Source of the DNA: an uncultured Prevotellaceae bacterium
Lineage (GTDB): Bacteria > Bacteroidota > Bacteroidia > Bacteroidales > Bacteroidaceae
Assembly: GCA_947170495.1 (NCBI GenBank)
Contig: CAMVUB010000020.1
Span: forward strand, 1-46,242
DNA length: 46,242 bases
Reading direction: 5' to 3'
Shown: one piece after another, positions 1 through 10,002 of the stretch
Layout: the number at the start of each line of letters is the position of its first letter
Numbering within the stretch: the first letter of the stretch is position 1
Position numbers and translations under genes: made by a program
The notes under the pieces: generated by a model
Databases searched by the model: none
The model's input: the letters and a program-made list of their open reading frames with translations, nothing else
What the model was told of the DNA's origin: nothing

Positions 1-47
1 CCCCCTGATTAACAGTCAGGTGCTCTAACCAACTGAGCTACTGAAGC
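1..47 (-). tRNA. tRNA-Asn(GUU), 3' part cut off by the window edge
   Basis: Read on the minus strand, the D-arm (TAGCTCAGTTGG) and the anticodon arm CCTGA / CTGTTAA / TCAGG are clear. The loop gives anticodon GTT, hence asparagine. The 5' end is at 47. The variable loop, T-arm and acceptor 3' strand lie outside the window. Confidence 0.93.
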
Positions 48-110
48 AGTTTTTTTACCTTTTTCTCGGAATTGCGGGGCAAAAGTAGTGCTTTTCTCAA
101 AAATAAGCAA

Positions 111-118
111 TACTTTTG
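111..118 (+). promoter_or_regulatory. -7 box TACTTTTG of the pfkB-family gene
   Basis: Exact match to the Bacteroidetes -7 consensus TAnnTTTG, 18 bases before the ATG at 137. No good -33 TTTG is seen. The upstream in-frame ATG at 116 falls inside this box, so it cannot be the start of a transcript made from here. Confidence 0.7.
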
Positions 119-136
119 CAGAAAATTTTCGGAATC

Positions 137-1138
137 ATGTCAAAAATCATAGGAATTGGTAACGCTTTGGTAGATGTCCTCGTGTATTTACCAGATGAAA
201 AGCTGCTAAACGAGATGAGCCTGCCCAAGGGCGCAATGACGCATGTGGACCGTAAGGGTTTGATGCGCCTGCGCCAGCGTCTGGTGGGGATGCCTATCGA
301 GCGCGCCACAGGTGGCAGCGCCGCCAACACCATCCATGCTATGTCTGTGCTGGGCGACGTGACCGGCGTCATTGGTGCCGTGGGTGATGACGAGACAGGT
401 CGCTTCTTTGCCGAGCAGGCGCGCAGCCGAGGCATCGAGACCCATCTGGCCGTCATCACCGACGAGCAGACGGGTACGGCCAACACGCTGATCACCCCAG
501 ACCATGAGCGCACCTTCGCCACGCATTTGGGGGCGGCTGTCCATCTGGGCGAGGCACTGAAGGAGGTGAACCTGTCGGATTACGACCTCCTGCATATCGA
601 GGGCTACCTGCTCCAGGATCACATTCAGTTGGGCGAGATCCTCAAGGCGGCGAAGGCGGCGGGGCTCACAGTGAGCTACGACCTGGCATCGTGGAATATC
701 GTGCGCGACCATCACGCGATGATCACCGAATACATCCGCGACTACGTGGATATCGCCTTTGCCAACGAGGAGGAGGCAGCTGCCTTCTATGGAGAGAACG
801 ACCCGGAGTCGGCACTCCGGCAACTGGCATCGCTGACGGATATTGCCGTTGTGAAGGTGGGCAAACGTGGTGCGATGGGTATGTCGCGCGCTACGGGCGA
901 CAGGATTGTATTCGCTCCCGGCTTGGAGCGGACAGCCGTGGACACCACCGCCGCCGGCGACTTCTTCGCTGCCGGCTTCCTGCACGGCTGGATTCACGGC
1001 GAGACGCTCGACACCTGCATGGACTTCGGCAACCGAACGGCGGCAGAGGTGATACAGGTGATTGGCACACAAGTGGACCCGGAGCGGCTGCGCAAAAGCC
1101 TCCCCCCCCGACCCCTCTCCAAAGGGCGAAGGGAGTAG
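137..1138 (+). CDS. PfkB-family carbohydrate/nucleoside kinase
   Basis: ATP-dependent sugar or nucleoside kinase of the PfkB/ribokinase superfamily, 333 residues, cytosolic. The N-terminal strand (IIGIGNALVDVLV), the glycine pair with NTIHA near residue 60 (GGSAANTIHAMSVLG) and the C-terminal signature DTTAAGDFFAAGF (residues 269-281, catalytic Asp about 275) are present. The general shape resembles adenosine-kinase-like members; the substrate cannot be told from sequence. The start at 137 is preferred over the in-frame ATG at 116 because the -7 box covers 111-118. The last 13 residues (SLPPRPLSKGRRE) are encoded by a GC-rich palindromic repeat at 1099-1135 and are probably not part of the kinase fold. 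Confidence 0.92.
   Translation: MSKIIGIGNALVDVLVYLPDEKLLNEMSLPKGAMTHVDRKGLMRLRQRLVGMPIERATGGSAANTIHAMSVLGDVTGVIGAVGDDETGRFFAEQARSRGIETHLAVITDEQTGTANTLITPDHERTFATHLGAAVHLGEALKEVNLSDYDLLHIEGYLLQDHIQLGEILKAAKAAGLTVSYDLASWNIVRDHHAMITEYIRDYVDIAFANEEEAAAFYGENDPESALRQLASLTDIAVVKVGKRGAMGMSRATGDRIVFAPGLERTAVDTTAAGDFFAAGFLHGWIHGETLDTCMDFGNRTAAEVIQVIGTQVDPERLRKSLPPRPLSKGRRE
1099..1135. repeat. GC-rich palindromic repeat (family 2) at the end of the kinase gene
   Basis: CTCCC at 1100 pairs with GGGAG at 1131-1135 around ACCCCTCTCCAAAGGG. The same C-run, CCCCTCTCC and AAGGG arrangement recurs at 30121-30157 and 19600-19695. It encodes the final 'PPRPLSKG' of the kinase. Confidence 0.65.
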
Positions 1139-1160
1139 AATCCATTAACCATTGAAAAAG

Positions 1161-1216
1161 TCGTTATTACGTTATTACGAAATTACGTTATTACGATAAT
1201 TCGACATTACGACATT
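1161..1216. repeat. Octamer tandem repeat between kinase and protease genes
   Basis: Seven consecutive 8-base units of the type GTTATTAC, GAAATTAC, GACATTAC occupy the intergenic space and end exactly at the ATG (1217) of the next gene. This tract differs from the other junctions in the window, which have a 7-base period. Confidence 0.75.
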
Positions 1217-2845
1217 ATGAATAAACTTCTCATTTCTTCTTTCCTCCTTCTTCTTTCTCCGCTGTCGGCTTTTGCGCAGGAGCGCCAGGCACAGACGGGC
1301 TTCGACGTGTCGCGCAACCTGGAAGTATTCGCCGACATCTACCGTCAGCTGGATCTCTTCTATGTCGATACGCTGTCGGCAGACACCTGTGTGCGTCGGG
1401 CCATCGACGGTATGCTCTCGGAGATAGACCCTTACACCGTCTTCTATCCCGGCGACGACCAAGAGGAGCTGATCACCATGACCACGGGGCGCTATGCCGG
1501 CATCGGAGCCATCATCCGTCCGTACAAGCAGGAGGAACGTGCCGCCATCGAAGAGCCCTACGAGGGGTGCCCGGCACAGGAGGCCGGCGTGCGTGCCGGC
1601 GATGTCATCCTCAGCATCGACGGCAAGGACATCAAAGGCTGGCCCGTGTCCGAGGTCAGCAAGAACCTGCGTGGTGAGCCCGGCACGACCTTCGAGCTGC
1701 GTGTGCGCCGTCTCGGCGAGAAGAAACCGCTCTCCTTCAAGCTCACGCGCCGACAGATACAGACACCCGCCGTGCCTTGGTACGGTATCATCGATGAGCA
1801 GGCGCACATCGGCTACCTCTATCTCTCCAGCGTGACCGACCATTGCTCGCGCGACGTGCGCTATGCCATCACGGAGATGAAGCAGCAGGGCATGGAGCGC
1901 CTCATTCTGGACTTGCGCGACAACCCGGGTGGCGCAGTGGTGGAGGCCATCGAGATTGTGGGAATGTTTGTGCCGAGAGGCAGCCTCGTGGTATCCACGA
2001 AGGGTAAGATTGCTGCCAGCAACCATGAATATCGTACGCCGGCAGAGCCCATCGACAGCGTGATGCCGTTGGCCGTACTGGTGAACAGCAACTCCGCCTC
2101 GGCCGCCGAAATCATCAGCGGTGCGCTGCAGGACTTGGACCGTGCCGTCATCCTCGGACAGCGTACCTATGGCAAGGGCCTCGTGCAGGGCATCCGCGAG
2201 GTACCCTATCGCGGCCAGCTCAAGATCACGACGGCGCGCTATTACATCCCCTCGGGGCGTTGCATCCAGGCCTATGACTACCGCCATCGTACGCTCGACG
2301 GCGCTGCCACGACCTTGCCCGACAGCCTCACGCATGAGTTCCACACACGTCTGGGACGCCCTGTGCGCGACGGCGGCGGCATCCTCCCCGACAGCATCCT
2401 CGTCGTGGACAGCGTGCCCGCGATGGTGTATGACCTCTATAACTCCGACGCCTTCTTCAACTACGCCAACGAGTTCGTGGCGGCACACCCGACGATAGCT
2501 GCCCCTGCCGACTTCAGCCTGTCGGACAGCGACTACGAGGCGTTCGTGGCATCGGTGGTGGCCAGCGACTTCAAGTTCAACGGCCGCATGGAATCTGTGC
2601 TCAGCCAGCTGCGCCAGCTGGCGCGCATCGAGGGCAGGCTGGAGCTGATACAGGAGGACCTCGCGCGCTTGGAGAACAAGGTCAAGCAGAGCGACCTGCG
2701 CGCCGACCTCACCCGCTTCCGCCAACATATACAACCCTATCTCGAGACGGAACTCGTGAGCCGCTACTACTACCAGCGTGGTGCCCTGCAGCACCAGGCC
2801 GCCCACGACAAGAACATCCGTAAGGCCATCGAAACCCTGCGTTGA
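1217..2845 (+). CDS. Secreted S41-family C-terminal processing peptidase
   Basis: Periplasmic or exported serine protease of the CtpA/Tsp family, 542 residues. A signal peptide (MNKLLISSFLLLLSPLSAFA) precedes the N-terminal helical domain. The PDZ domain is at roughly 90-185 (AGVRAGDVILSIDGKDI), followed by the S41 core. The catalytic Ser is about 295 (NSNSASAAEI) and the Lys about 320 (GQRTYGKGLVQ), 25 residues apart as in CtpA. The C-terminal 130 residues look helical and are not assigned. The gene follows the kinase across an octamer repeat tract and has no promoter of its own that I can see, so it may be co-transcribed. It is convergent with recO, with three bases between the stop codons. 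Confidence 0.95.
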   Translation: MNKLLISSFLLLLSPLSAFAQERQAQTGFDVSRNLEVFADIYRQLDLFYVDTLSADTCVRRAIDGMLSEIDPYTVFYPGDDQEELITMTTGRYAGIGAIIRPYKQEERAAIEEPYEGCPAQEAGVRAGDVILSIDGKDIKGWPVSEVSKNLRGEPGTTFELRVRRLGEKKPLSFKLTRRQIQTPAVPWYGIIDEQAHIGYLYLSSVTDHCSRDVRYAITEMKQQGMERLILDLRDNPGGAVVEAIEIVGMFVPRGSLVVSTKGKIAASNHEYRTPAEPIDSVMPLAVLVNSNSASAAEIISGALQDLDRAVILGQRTYGKGLVQGIREVPYRGQLKITTARYYIPSGRCIQAYDYRHRTLDGAATTLPDSLTHEFHTRLGRPVRDGGGILPDSILVVDSVPAMVYDLYNSDAFFNYANEFVAAHPTIAAPADFSLSDSDYEAFVASVVASDFKFNGRMESVLSQLRQLARIEGRLELIQEDLARLENKVKQSDLRADLTRFRQHIQPYLETELVSRYYYQRGALQHQAAHDKNIRKAIETLR

Positions 2846-2848
2846 GCG

Positions 2849-3568
2849 TCACTCGAAGACTTCTGTGAGCACATCCAGACTGCGCGTCTCGGGGAACTCC
2901 GGGATGTGCAGGCGGTAGAAGTCCGCGATGATCTCCAGCGTGCGCCGCCGGATGGCGCGGTTCAGGCCCACGGCGCGCATGGAACGCAAGTCCATCCGCA
3001 GGAACTTTGGCACCAGCGCCGCTTCCTCCGGCTCCAAATAATATATATGGTACGGGCGCGTGCGCGTGAAAATGGCCGCCTGTAGGTCGAAGAAATCGCC
3101 CTCATGCCAGTCCTCTACATTGGGGAGGAAACCCAGAAAGCGCGTCAGGTGGAGCAGGAAGACGATGTGGAAATTGACGTAGTTGCGCTCGCTCTCGTCG
3201 AACCAAGTGAGCGCATTGACGATGAACAGAAACAACGGTCTGTTCTCCTGCTCTCGGTGCAGGGCGTGGTGGAGCACTTCGCTGAGATACAGCCCTATAG
3301 CCGTCTTCCGCGGGTCGATGTGCAAAGAGCGCCAAGGGTGCCACAGCACCAAGCTCTTCGGCTTCTGCAAAGCCGTGCGCGGACGCGCCTCCCAGATGAC
3401 CTCCACTAGCGACAACGGCTGCCAGGCGATAGCCCTCATGCCCCCCTTGCGGTTGCGCGTGGCGGGTAGGATGAAAGAGACGACACCTGCGGACTCCGTG
3501 AAGATGTCCACAATCATGCGAGTGTCGCCGTAGCGCAGGGAGTGAAGGACGATGCCGTAGGACTGCAT
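2849..3568 (-). CDS. recO: DNA repair protein RecO
   Basis: RecO promotes RecA loading in the RecFOR recombinational repair pathway. The 239-residue product starts MQSYGIVLHSLRYGD, the typical RecO OB-fold opening, with FTESAGVVSFILP and PLSLVEV following. The helical C-terminal domain contains YLSEVLHHALHREQEN. The reading frame is open further upstream, but the start at 3568 is chosen because a -7 box lies at 3578-3585, only 9 bases away; this leaves an almost leaderless message. The length fits the family (about 240 residues). Confidence 0.9.
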   Translation of the reverse strand: MQSYGIVLHSLRYGDTRMIVDIFTESAGVVSFILPATRNRKGGMRAIAWQPLSLVEVIWEARPRTALQKPKSLVLWHPWRSLHIDPRKTAIGLYLSEVLHHALHREQENRPLFLFIVNALTWFDESERNYVNFHIVFLLHLTRFLGFLPNVEDWHEGDFFDLQAAIFTRTRPYHIYYLEPEEAALVPKFLRMDLRSMRAVGLNRAIRRRTLEIIADFYRLHIPEFPETRSLDVLTEVFE

Positions 3569-3577
3569 ATTCTGCTG

Positions 3578-3585
3578 CAAAAGTA
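3578..3585 (-). promoter_or_regulatory. -7 box of recO
   Basis: Reads TACTTTTG on the minus strand, an exact TAnnTTTG match. It lies so close to the recO ATG (3568) that transcription would begin within a few bases of the start codon. Confidence 0.6.
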
Positions 3586-3656
3586 GTGATTTTGCCGAAC
3601 GACGGCAGCAAAAATGCTTTAAAATCATTTGCTAAAGAATATTTTTAGTGGAAATG

Positions 3657-3688
3657 TTTGGCGCGTATTGATTTTTGAAGTACCTTTG
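3657..3688 (+). promoter_or_regulatory. Promoter of tRNA-Glu / rpsT
   Basis: TTTG at 3657-3660, a 20-base spacer and TACCTTTG at 3681-3688. This is the full Bacteroidetes -33/-7 arrangement and the best promoter in the window. The tRNA starts 20 bases downstream of the -7 box. Confidence 0.85.
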
Positions 3689-3708
3689 CACCCGCAAAAA
3701 CAGCGAAT

Positions 3709-3780
3709 GGTCCATTCGTCTATCGGTTAGGACGAGAGATTTTCATTCTCTAAAGAGCAGTTCGACTCTGCTATGGACTA
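3709..3780 (+). tRNA. tRNA-Glu(UUC)
   Basis: Acceptor arms GGTCCAT and ATGGACT pair with discriminator A at 3780. The anticodon stem GAGA/TCTC carries a loop with TTC. The T-arm GCAGTTCGACTCTGC is intact. No CCA is encoded. Confidence 0.96.
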
Positions 3781-3786
3781 CAAAAT

Positions 3787-3807
3787 CATTAAACGTTAAA
3801 CATTAAA
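3787..3807. repeat. Heptamer tract between tRNA-Glu and rpsT
   Basis: Three 7-base units: CATTAAA, CGTTAAA, CATTAAA. They are followed at 3811-3822 by a short hairpin CGCG-TTTT-CGCG in the rpsT leader. Confidence 0.6.
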
Positions 3808-3836
3808 CATCGCGTTTTCGCGAGCGATACGAAGAA

Positions 3837-4091
3837 ATGGCAAATCATAAGTCATCATTGAAGAGAATCCGTCAGGAGCAGAAGCGCCGCCTCCACAACC
3901 GTTACTATGCAAAGGCTATGCGCGCTGCTGTGCGCACACTGCGTGCTACCACCGACAAGGCTGAGGCCGAGAAGCAGTACCCCACTGTCCAGAAGATGCT
4001 GGACAAGCTGGCTAAGGTGAACATCATCCACAAGAACAAGGCTTCCAACCTCAAGTCCAAGCTGGCTCGTCATATCCAGAAGCTCGGATAA
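3837..4091 (+). CDS. rpsT: 30S ribosomal protein S20
   Basis: Small basic protein binding 16S rRNA in the 30S body. The 84 residues start [18 protein letters not shown] and contain [17 protein letters not shown], the diagnostic S20 segments, at normal length. It follows tRNA-Glu by 56 bases and is most simply co-transcribed with it from the promoter at 3657-3688. An intrinsic terminator follows at 4178. Confidence 0.97.
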   Translation: MANHKSSLKRIRQEQKRRLHNRYYAKAMRAAVRTLRATTDKAEAEKQYPTVQKMLDKLAKVNIIHKNKASNLKSKLARHIQKLG

Positions 4092-4177
4092 GACAGGCCA
4101 CCCTGTTAGCAAATATTTCCATCTCCGTTTGAACGTCTGTTCAAACAAGTCCATAGCAATTTTAAATAAGTTCGTTG

Positions 4178-4212
4178 GAACAATGGGCCGTGAGGTTCAT
4201 TGTTCTTTTTTT
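4178..4212 (+). terminator. Intrinsic terminator after rpsT
   Basis: Arms GAACAATG (4178-4185) and CATTGTTC (4198-4205), a 12-base loop, then a run of seven T. Confidence 0.8.
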
Positions 4213-4243
4213 GTGCCTTGTAGGATGCTATAGAATAGATGTC

Positions 4244-4271
4244 TGTACGCGCACACGCGCACGCGCGTGTG
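4244..4271. other. 28-bp alternating pyrimidine-purine (Z-DNA-prone) tract
   Basis: Every base from 4244 to 4271 alternates pyrimidine and purine, mostly CG and CA/TG steps. The last 20 bases also form a perfect hairpin (CACACGCG, loop CACG, CGCGTGTG; 4252-4271). The tract sits 61 bases upstream of the gyrB -7 box. Confidence 0.75.
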
Positions 4272-4300
4272 AAAAGATGTGAAAACCCGATAATCTTTAA

Positions 4301-6328
<2,028 letters not shown>

Positions 6329-6331
<3 letters not shown>

Positions 6332-6363
6332 TACATACAGCGCCAACGGCGCTGTATGTATCA
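6329..6363. terminator. Hairpin 1 after gyrB, overlapping its stop codon
   Basis: Perfect 16-bp inverted repeat (TGATACATACAGCGCC, loop AAC, then the complement) beginning at the gyrB TGA. There is no T-run, so it is either a transcript 3' end protector or a rho-independent terminator of weak type. Confidence 0.65.
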
Positions 6364-6370
6364 CCCTAAA

Positions 6371-6413
6371 ATCGCCCATTTCATCGAATGCTTGTAACGA
6401 TGGAATGGGCGAT
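6371..6413. terminator. Hairpin 2 after gyrB
   Basis: Sixteen-bp stem with one G-T pair. Outer arms are ATCGCCCAT and ATGGGCGAT, inner arms TTCATCG and CGATGGA, with an 11-base loop. Confidence 0.6.
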
Positions 6414-6445
6414 AATCATTGTTCGGTCGCGAGCGAACAACGATT
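6414..6445. other. Hairpin 3 after gyrB
   Basis: AATCATTGTTCG pairs with CGAACAACGATT (one mismatch) around the loop GTCGCGAG. It directly abuts hairpin 2. Confidence 0.55.
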
Positions 6446-6468
6446 ACCCTATGCCCCCTCAGTTTTCA

Positions 6469-6578
6469 CACCGCGGTGCAACAGCCAACGCACCGCGGTG
6501 CGATTGCGTTTACACCGCGGTCTTCACGCTGTAAGACCGCGGTCTTCCGGCCATAAGACCACGGTCTTCCGGCGAGTA
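6469..6578. repeat. Five 22-bp tandem units, each centred on an ACCGCGGT palindrome
   Basis: Palindromes lie at 6469-6478, 6491-6500, 6514-6521, 6533-6546 and 6555-6568. Their centres (6473.5, 6495.5, 6517.5, 6539.5, 6561.5) are exactly 22 bp apart. The flanks of the units are only partly alike: the last two share TCTTCCGGC. The longest palindrome is AAGACCGCGGTCTT. Confidence 0.85.
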
Positions 6579-7054
6579 CCACGTATGGGACACAGCAGAG
6601 CGATAGAATGTCGTGCTTCATGGTGTTTGGGCTACCTTCATCATTTCTGCTTTAACCATCTGAAAGATAATAGGTTACTGGATTTTATACCTACATCAAA
6701 CCAGCATTAAACCAGCATCGGGCGTGTCAAGTGGGAAGCATGAGGGAAGGCATGTAGATTTAGTCTAGGTTCAGTGTAGGTCTGTTTCCATCCATCTTAC
6801 TGCATATCAACGTATTATCCATAAAATGATGAAGGTATGTCAAACACCTTATATCTGGTCGGCCGTAGGCCACAGTCTTCATCAGAGGTGTTTTTATTGT
6901 TTTTTTCCAAACCACAGATTTATGTTTAGATTTAAGACGGATTTATGTTCCTTCAATCTTCATAATAAGTGACGATTTTACACGCTTTCTTTTGGATTTT
7001 TTCACATTTGGCAGAAAAATTCCCTCTTTTCTTCTCACCTTATTATATTATTCG
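6579..7054. other. Gene-free stretch between the palindrome array and the surface-protein promoter
   Basis: No open frame here looks like a protein. ACCTACATCAAACC (6689-6702) and GGTTCAGTGTAGGT (6768-6781) form an imperfect inverted repeat with two mismatches. A+T content rises towards the promoter at 7055. I see nothing else that I can name. Confidence 0.5.
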
Positions 7055-7062
7055 TACATTTG
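7055..7062 (+). promoter_or_regulatory. -7 box TACATTTG of the surface-protein gene
   Basis: Exact TAnnTTTG match, giving a leader of about 58 bases before the ATG at 7127. Confidence 0.65.
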
Positions 7063-7126
7063 TGCTGCATTTTTGCAAAGATCAACAAGAACAATACTAA
7101 CAACTAATTTCAAATAACTATTTATT

Positions 7127-10000
7127 ATGAGAAAATTTCTATTATTAATGATCGCCCTCCTGGCTGGAGTCAGTGGGGCGTGGGCGACGGAGTACACCAT
7201 CACGTATGGTACCGGAACAGGTAAATTTTACAATGGAAGTGGTTCAGAAGTAACGTCGGGTTGGATTGCTAAATGGGTTTCAAATGAAGTCGGGAAACCC
7301 GTAGTTACCCTTACCGCTTCTGCGAACAATATCAATGCCGAAAATGGCCGTATGGCTCCAGGCCAATCAGGAACTTGTACTTATATTCTTTATGTGGAAG
7401 GTGGCTATAAGGTGACAGGTTTCTCCATGAATTGCCCAACTTTTGGCGCAGAAGTAACAGTTACCCCTGCTGGTGAATCTGCTGTTGTGGTATCAACAGG
7501 CGAAGCTCTTGTTGTGAACTCCTCAGCCGCATCCTTCGTCTATTCTGGTAGTAATACTGGACGTATTCAAGGTGCATCGGAAGATGGCGGTTCTTTCACT
7601 ATTACCGTTGAAGAAGAAGATTGGGCGCCGTCTATTGAGGGGGCTTTTCTTACAGTAGGCGATAGAGTGGAGAGTTTTACTGCTGCAACTGCTGCAGATG
7701 ATAACGATCATTGGTACGTTCTAACACAGGTTCGTGGTGGCGAGACCCCAATGTATAACACAAGCGCGGCTGCAGACGTTTTAAAGCGTGCTGCTGCCCC
7801 GTTTACATTATCCTCTCTCAATGGAGCACTGACCTCTACCAATTCTGCATACCTTATCCGTTTTAAGTCTGTCGGTGAGGGTACTTATAACATTCAGTTT
7901 GCAAATGGTTATTGGATTGATGGAAATCTGAAAGCCGCTAACTTCAACACCGCCGGCACATATGCTTTCTATAATAGTAATGGCGGTAGCGGTAGCTATT
8001 TTGCTTGGAACTTGAACAGCAAGAGCGGTAGCAGGGTGGATAATAATGGTGCAGGTAATAACGTGTCTTTCTATGGTAGTGGTGAAATAAGCGGTAACTC
8101 TGGTAACAATGTTTGGTATCTATATGAGACAGAGGTTGAAGTCCCTCTTTCCACTATTGACGTTACATATGCACAGTATGTTGATGGTGTGGCCACCGGA
8201 GTCACTGTTGTTGAAACGGTATTGCCCAACAGCGCCATCAATGTGCCTAGCAGCCTCTACAATGGCTATAATTCTCTTGCTTACGATTACTCAACAACAG
8301 GTACCATCGCAGAAGAAAATGTAACCATCCAAGTTAATATTGACAGGAAGAGTGGTGTTAAGTTGTCTTCAGAGCTAAGCAACAGCAAGAAGTACCAACT
8401 TGTTTGCGGGCGCGGTGGTTTATCAACCTATTATGATGAGGCAAATACCCGTACGGTTCTTGCCTCACCAGTGAAGACAGCTTTGGGTATTTCTGCCAAG
8501 GAGTTCGCTATCATCGAATTTGAAAGCAAATATTATCTCTATAGCGTGAGCGATAATAAGTTCGTTACTTATCAGTCATCACAGATTGCTCCTCTTGCTG
8601 ACAATGTTACTGGCACAAGCGATGCTATTGCGTTCTCACAGACGACAAATTCAGTATATGTCATACGCTTTGATGGTGATGCCAACAAAAACATCAACAG
8701 CTCTGCCTCTTACGCTTATGGTATTGCTATCAATGATTGGGGATCATATGAAATTGACTGGGATGACGGTTGCCAATATGTCATTGAGGAAGTTGGTGAC
8801 TTTGATGCCACTGACGCACTTGCTGCTCTTGACGAGGCCATCAATGGTCCTACGGCATTTGCCGCTGCGATTGCTGAGTTGAAGGCGATCAATTGGGGTC
8901 TGACATCAGAAGGAAATAAGGGAAAGCCTAACTATTATAACTTCATTGGCGACTATGAAGTATATGCAGGCAATGAGATGAATTCCATTAACGGCCTTGA
9001 GGCTGCTGGTTATAGCAAGGTCAATCTTTCTGTCGCTCAAGATATTCTTGCCAATGGCTATGCTTTGAATATCCCTGCGACCGGTAAGTTCTACCGCATT
9101 AAGGGCTACTCCAACAACTTCATCACCTCCAACACAGCAAGCAGCAATGCCGCAATGAATGGTACGGAGACCGCCAACAACATTATCTATTATAGTGATA
9201 GTCGGAACCTGATATTCTTCGGTAGTGGCTATGGCTTATACAACACGAGCATCGTGGCTCCTGCAGGTAGCTCATTGAATGCTTATACCTTCAAGGCGGG
9301 TGCTCAGTCCAGCCATTACTACATACAGTCTAATGCTGCGGGTGTCGGCACATATTGCTACGATAACACCGCAAATGGTACGAAGCTTGACCGCAATGGC
9401 AGCCCTGTGACCAGTGGCAGCTACCAGACCGACTGGACGGTAGAGGAAATCACTACGCTCCCCATTACTATCACTGCTGCAGGTTATGCAACGCTGTACA
9501 GCCCCGTGGCTCTGACAATTCCCAGCGGTGTTACGGCTTACATCGCTAGTAACGAGGGTTCTTATCTGCACCTGACAGCCATCGATGGTGGAATCATTCC
9601 TGCCAATACTGGTGTGATTCTTGCAGGTGAAGCTAATACATACAATTTCGAAATCACAACAGGCGGCAGTGCCGCGGGCAACGTACTTACCGGTACCGTT
9701 GTGACAATTGCGAAGCCTGACGGTACTTACTATCTCAGCAATGGTTCTAAAGGCGTTGGCTTCTATATGGCTGGTGACGGTGTTACGACACTGGCAGGCT
9801 TCAGGGCTTATCTGCCTGCTGGACTCGGCGTCAAGGGCTTCCTTGGCTTCGAATTCGACGATGCAGACGGCATCAAGACAATTGACAATGGTAAATTGAC
9901 AATTGACAATGCTGAGATTTACAACCTCGCTGGTCAGCGCGTCAACAAGCTGCAGCGCGGCGTGAACATCGTGAATGGTAAGAAAGTAATCGTTAAATAA
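7127..10000 (+). CDS. Large secreted surface protein with C-terminal sorting tail
   Basis: A 957-residue exported protein of unknown function. The signal peptide is MRKFLLLMIALLAGVSGAWA. The middle contains repeated Trp/Tyr/Asn-rich beta-type segments, for example VWYLYE, YYNFIGDYEVY and FYRIKGYSNNF. At about 780-900 comes a stretch beginning PITITAAGYATLYSPVALTI, a type common in Prevotella surface proteins. It ends YNLAGQRV...GKKVIVK, which resembles the end of Bacteroidetes type IX secretion C-terminal domains. The linker before that tail (TIDNGKLTIDNAEI) is encoded by a heptamer DNA tract at 9881-9908. The gene is more A+T-rich than its neighbours. A small peptide gene follows in what is probably the same transcript. 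No catalytic motif is seen. Confidence 0.85.
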   Translation: MRKFLLLMIALLAGVSGAWATEYTITYGTGTGKFYNGSGSEVTSGWIAKWVSNEVGKPVVTLTASANNINAENGRMAPGQSGTCTYILYVEGGYKVTGFSMNCPTFGAEVTVTPAGESAVVVSTGEALVVNSSAASFVYSGSNTGRIQGASEDGGSFTITVEEEDWAPSIEGAFLTVGDRVESFTAATAADDNDHWYVLTQVRGGETPMYNTSAAADVLKRAAAPFTLSSLNGALTSTNSAYLIRFKSVGEGTYNIQFANGYWIDGNLKAANFNTAGTYAFYNSNGGSGSYFAWNLNSKSGSRVDNNGAGNNVSFYGSGEISGNSGNNVWYLYETEVEVPLSTIDVTYAQYVDGVATGVTVVETVLPNSAINVPSSLYNGYNSLAYDYSTTGTIAEENVTIQVNIDRKSGVKLSSELSNSKKYQLVCGRGGLSTYYDEANTRTVLASPVKTALGISAKEFAIIEFESKYYLYSVSDNKFVTYQSSQIAPLADNVTGTSDAIAFSQTTNSVYVIRFDGDANKNINSSASYAYGIAINDWGSYEIDWDDGCQYVIEEVGDFDATDALAALDEAINGPTAFAAAIAELKAINWGLTSEGNKGKPNYYNFIGDYEVYAGNEMNSINGLEAAGYSKVNLSVAQDILANGYALNIPATGKFYRIKGYSNNFITSNTASSNAAMNGTETANNIIYYSDSRNLIFFGSGYGLYNTSIVAPAGSSLNAYTFKAGAQSSHYYIQSNAAGVGTYCYDNTANGTKLDRNGSPVTSGSYQTDWTVEEITTLPITITAAGYATLYSPVALTIPSGVTAYIASNEGSYLHLTAIDGGIIPANTGVILAGEANTYNFEITTGGSAAGNVLTGTVVTIAKPDGTYYLSNGSKGVGFYMAGDGVTTLAGFRAYLPAGLGVKGFLGFEFDDADGIKTIDNGKLTIDNAEIYNLAGQRVNKLQRGVNIVNGKKVIVK
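9881..9908. repeat. Heptamer tract encoding the linker to the sorting tail
   Basis: Four 7-base units: ATTGACA, ATGGTAA, ATTGACA, ATTGACA. They run in frame through the surface-protein gene just before the C-terminal tail and give a 7-residue protein repeat (TIDNGKL, TIDNAEI). Confidence 0.7.
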
Positions 10001-10002
10001 TA

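Noticed and set aside
116..136. Upstream ATG of the PfkB-family kinase
   Set aside because: It overlaps the -7 promoter box at 111-118, and the conserved kinase strand begins at the second ATG.
6469..6578. Regular palindromic repeats could be a small CRISPR array
   Set aside because: The repeat core is only 8-14 bp, the whole unit is 22 bp with no room for spacers, and there are no cas genes in the window.
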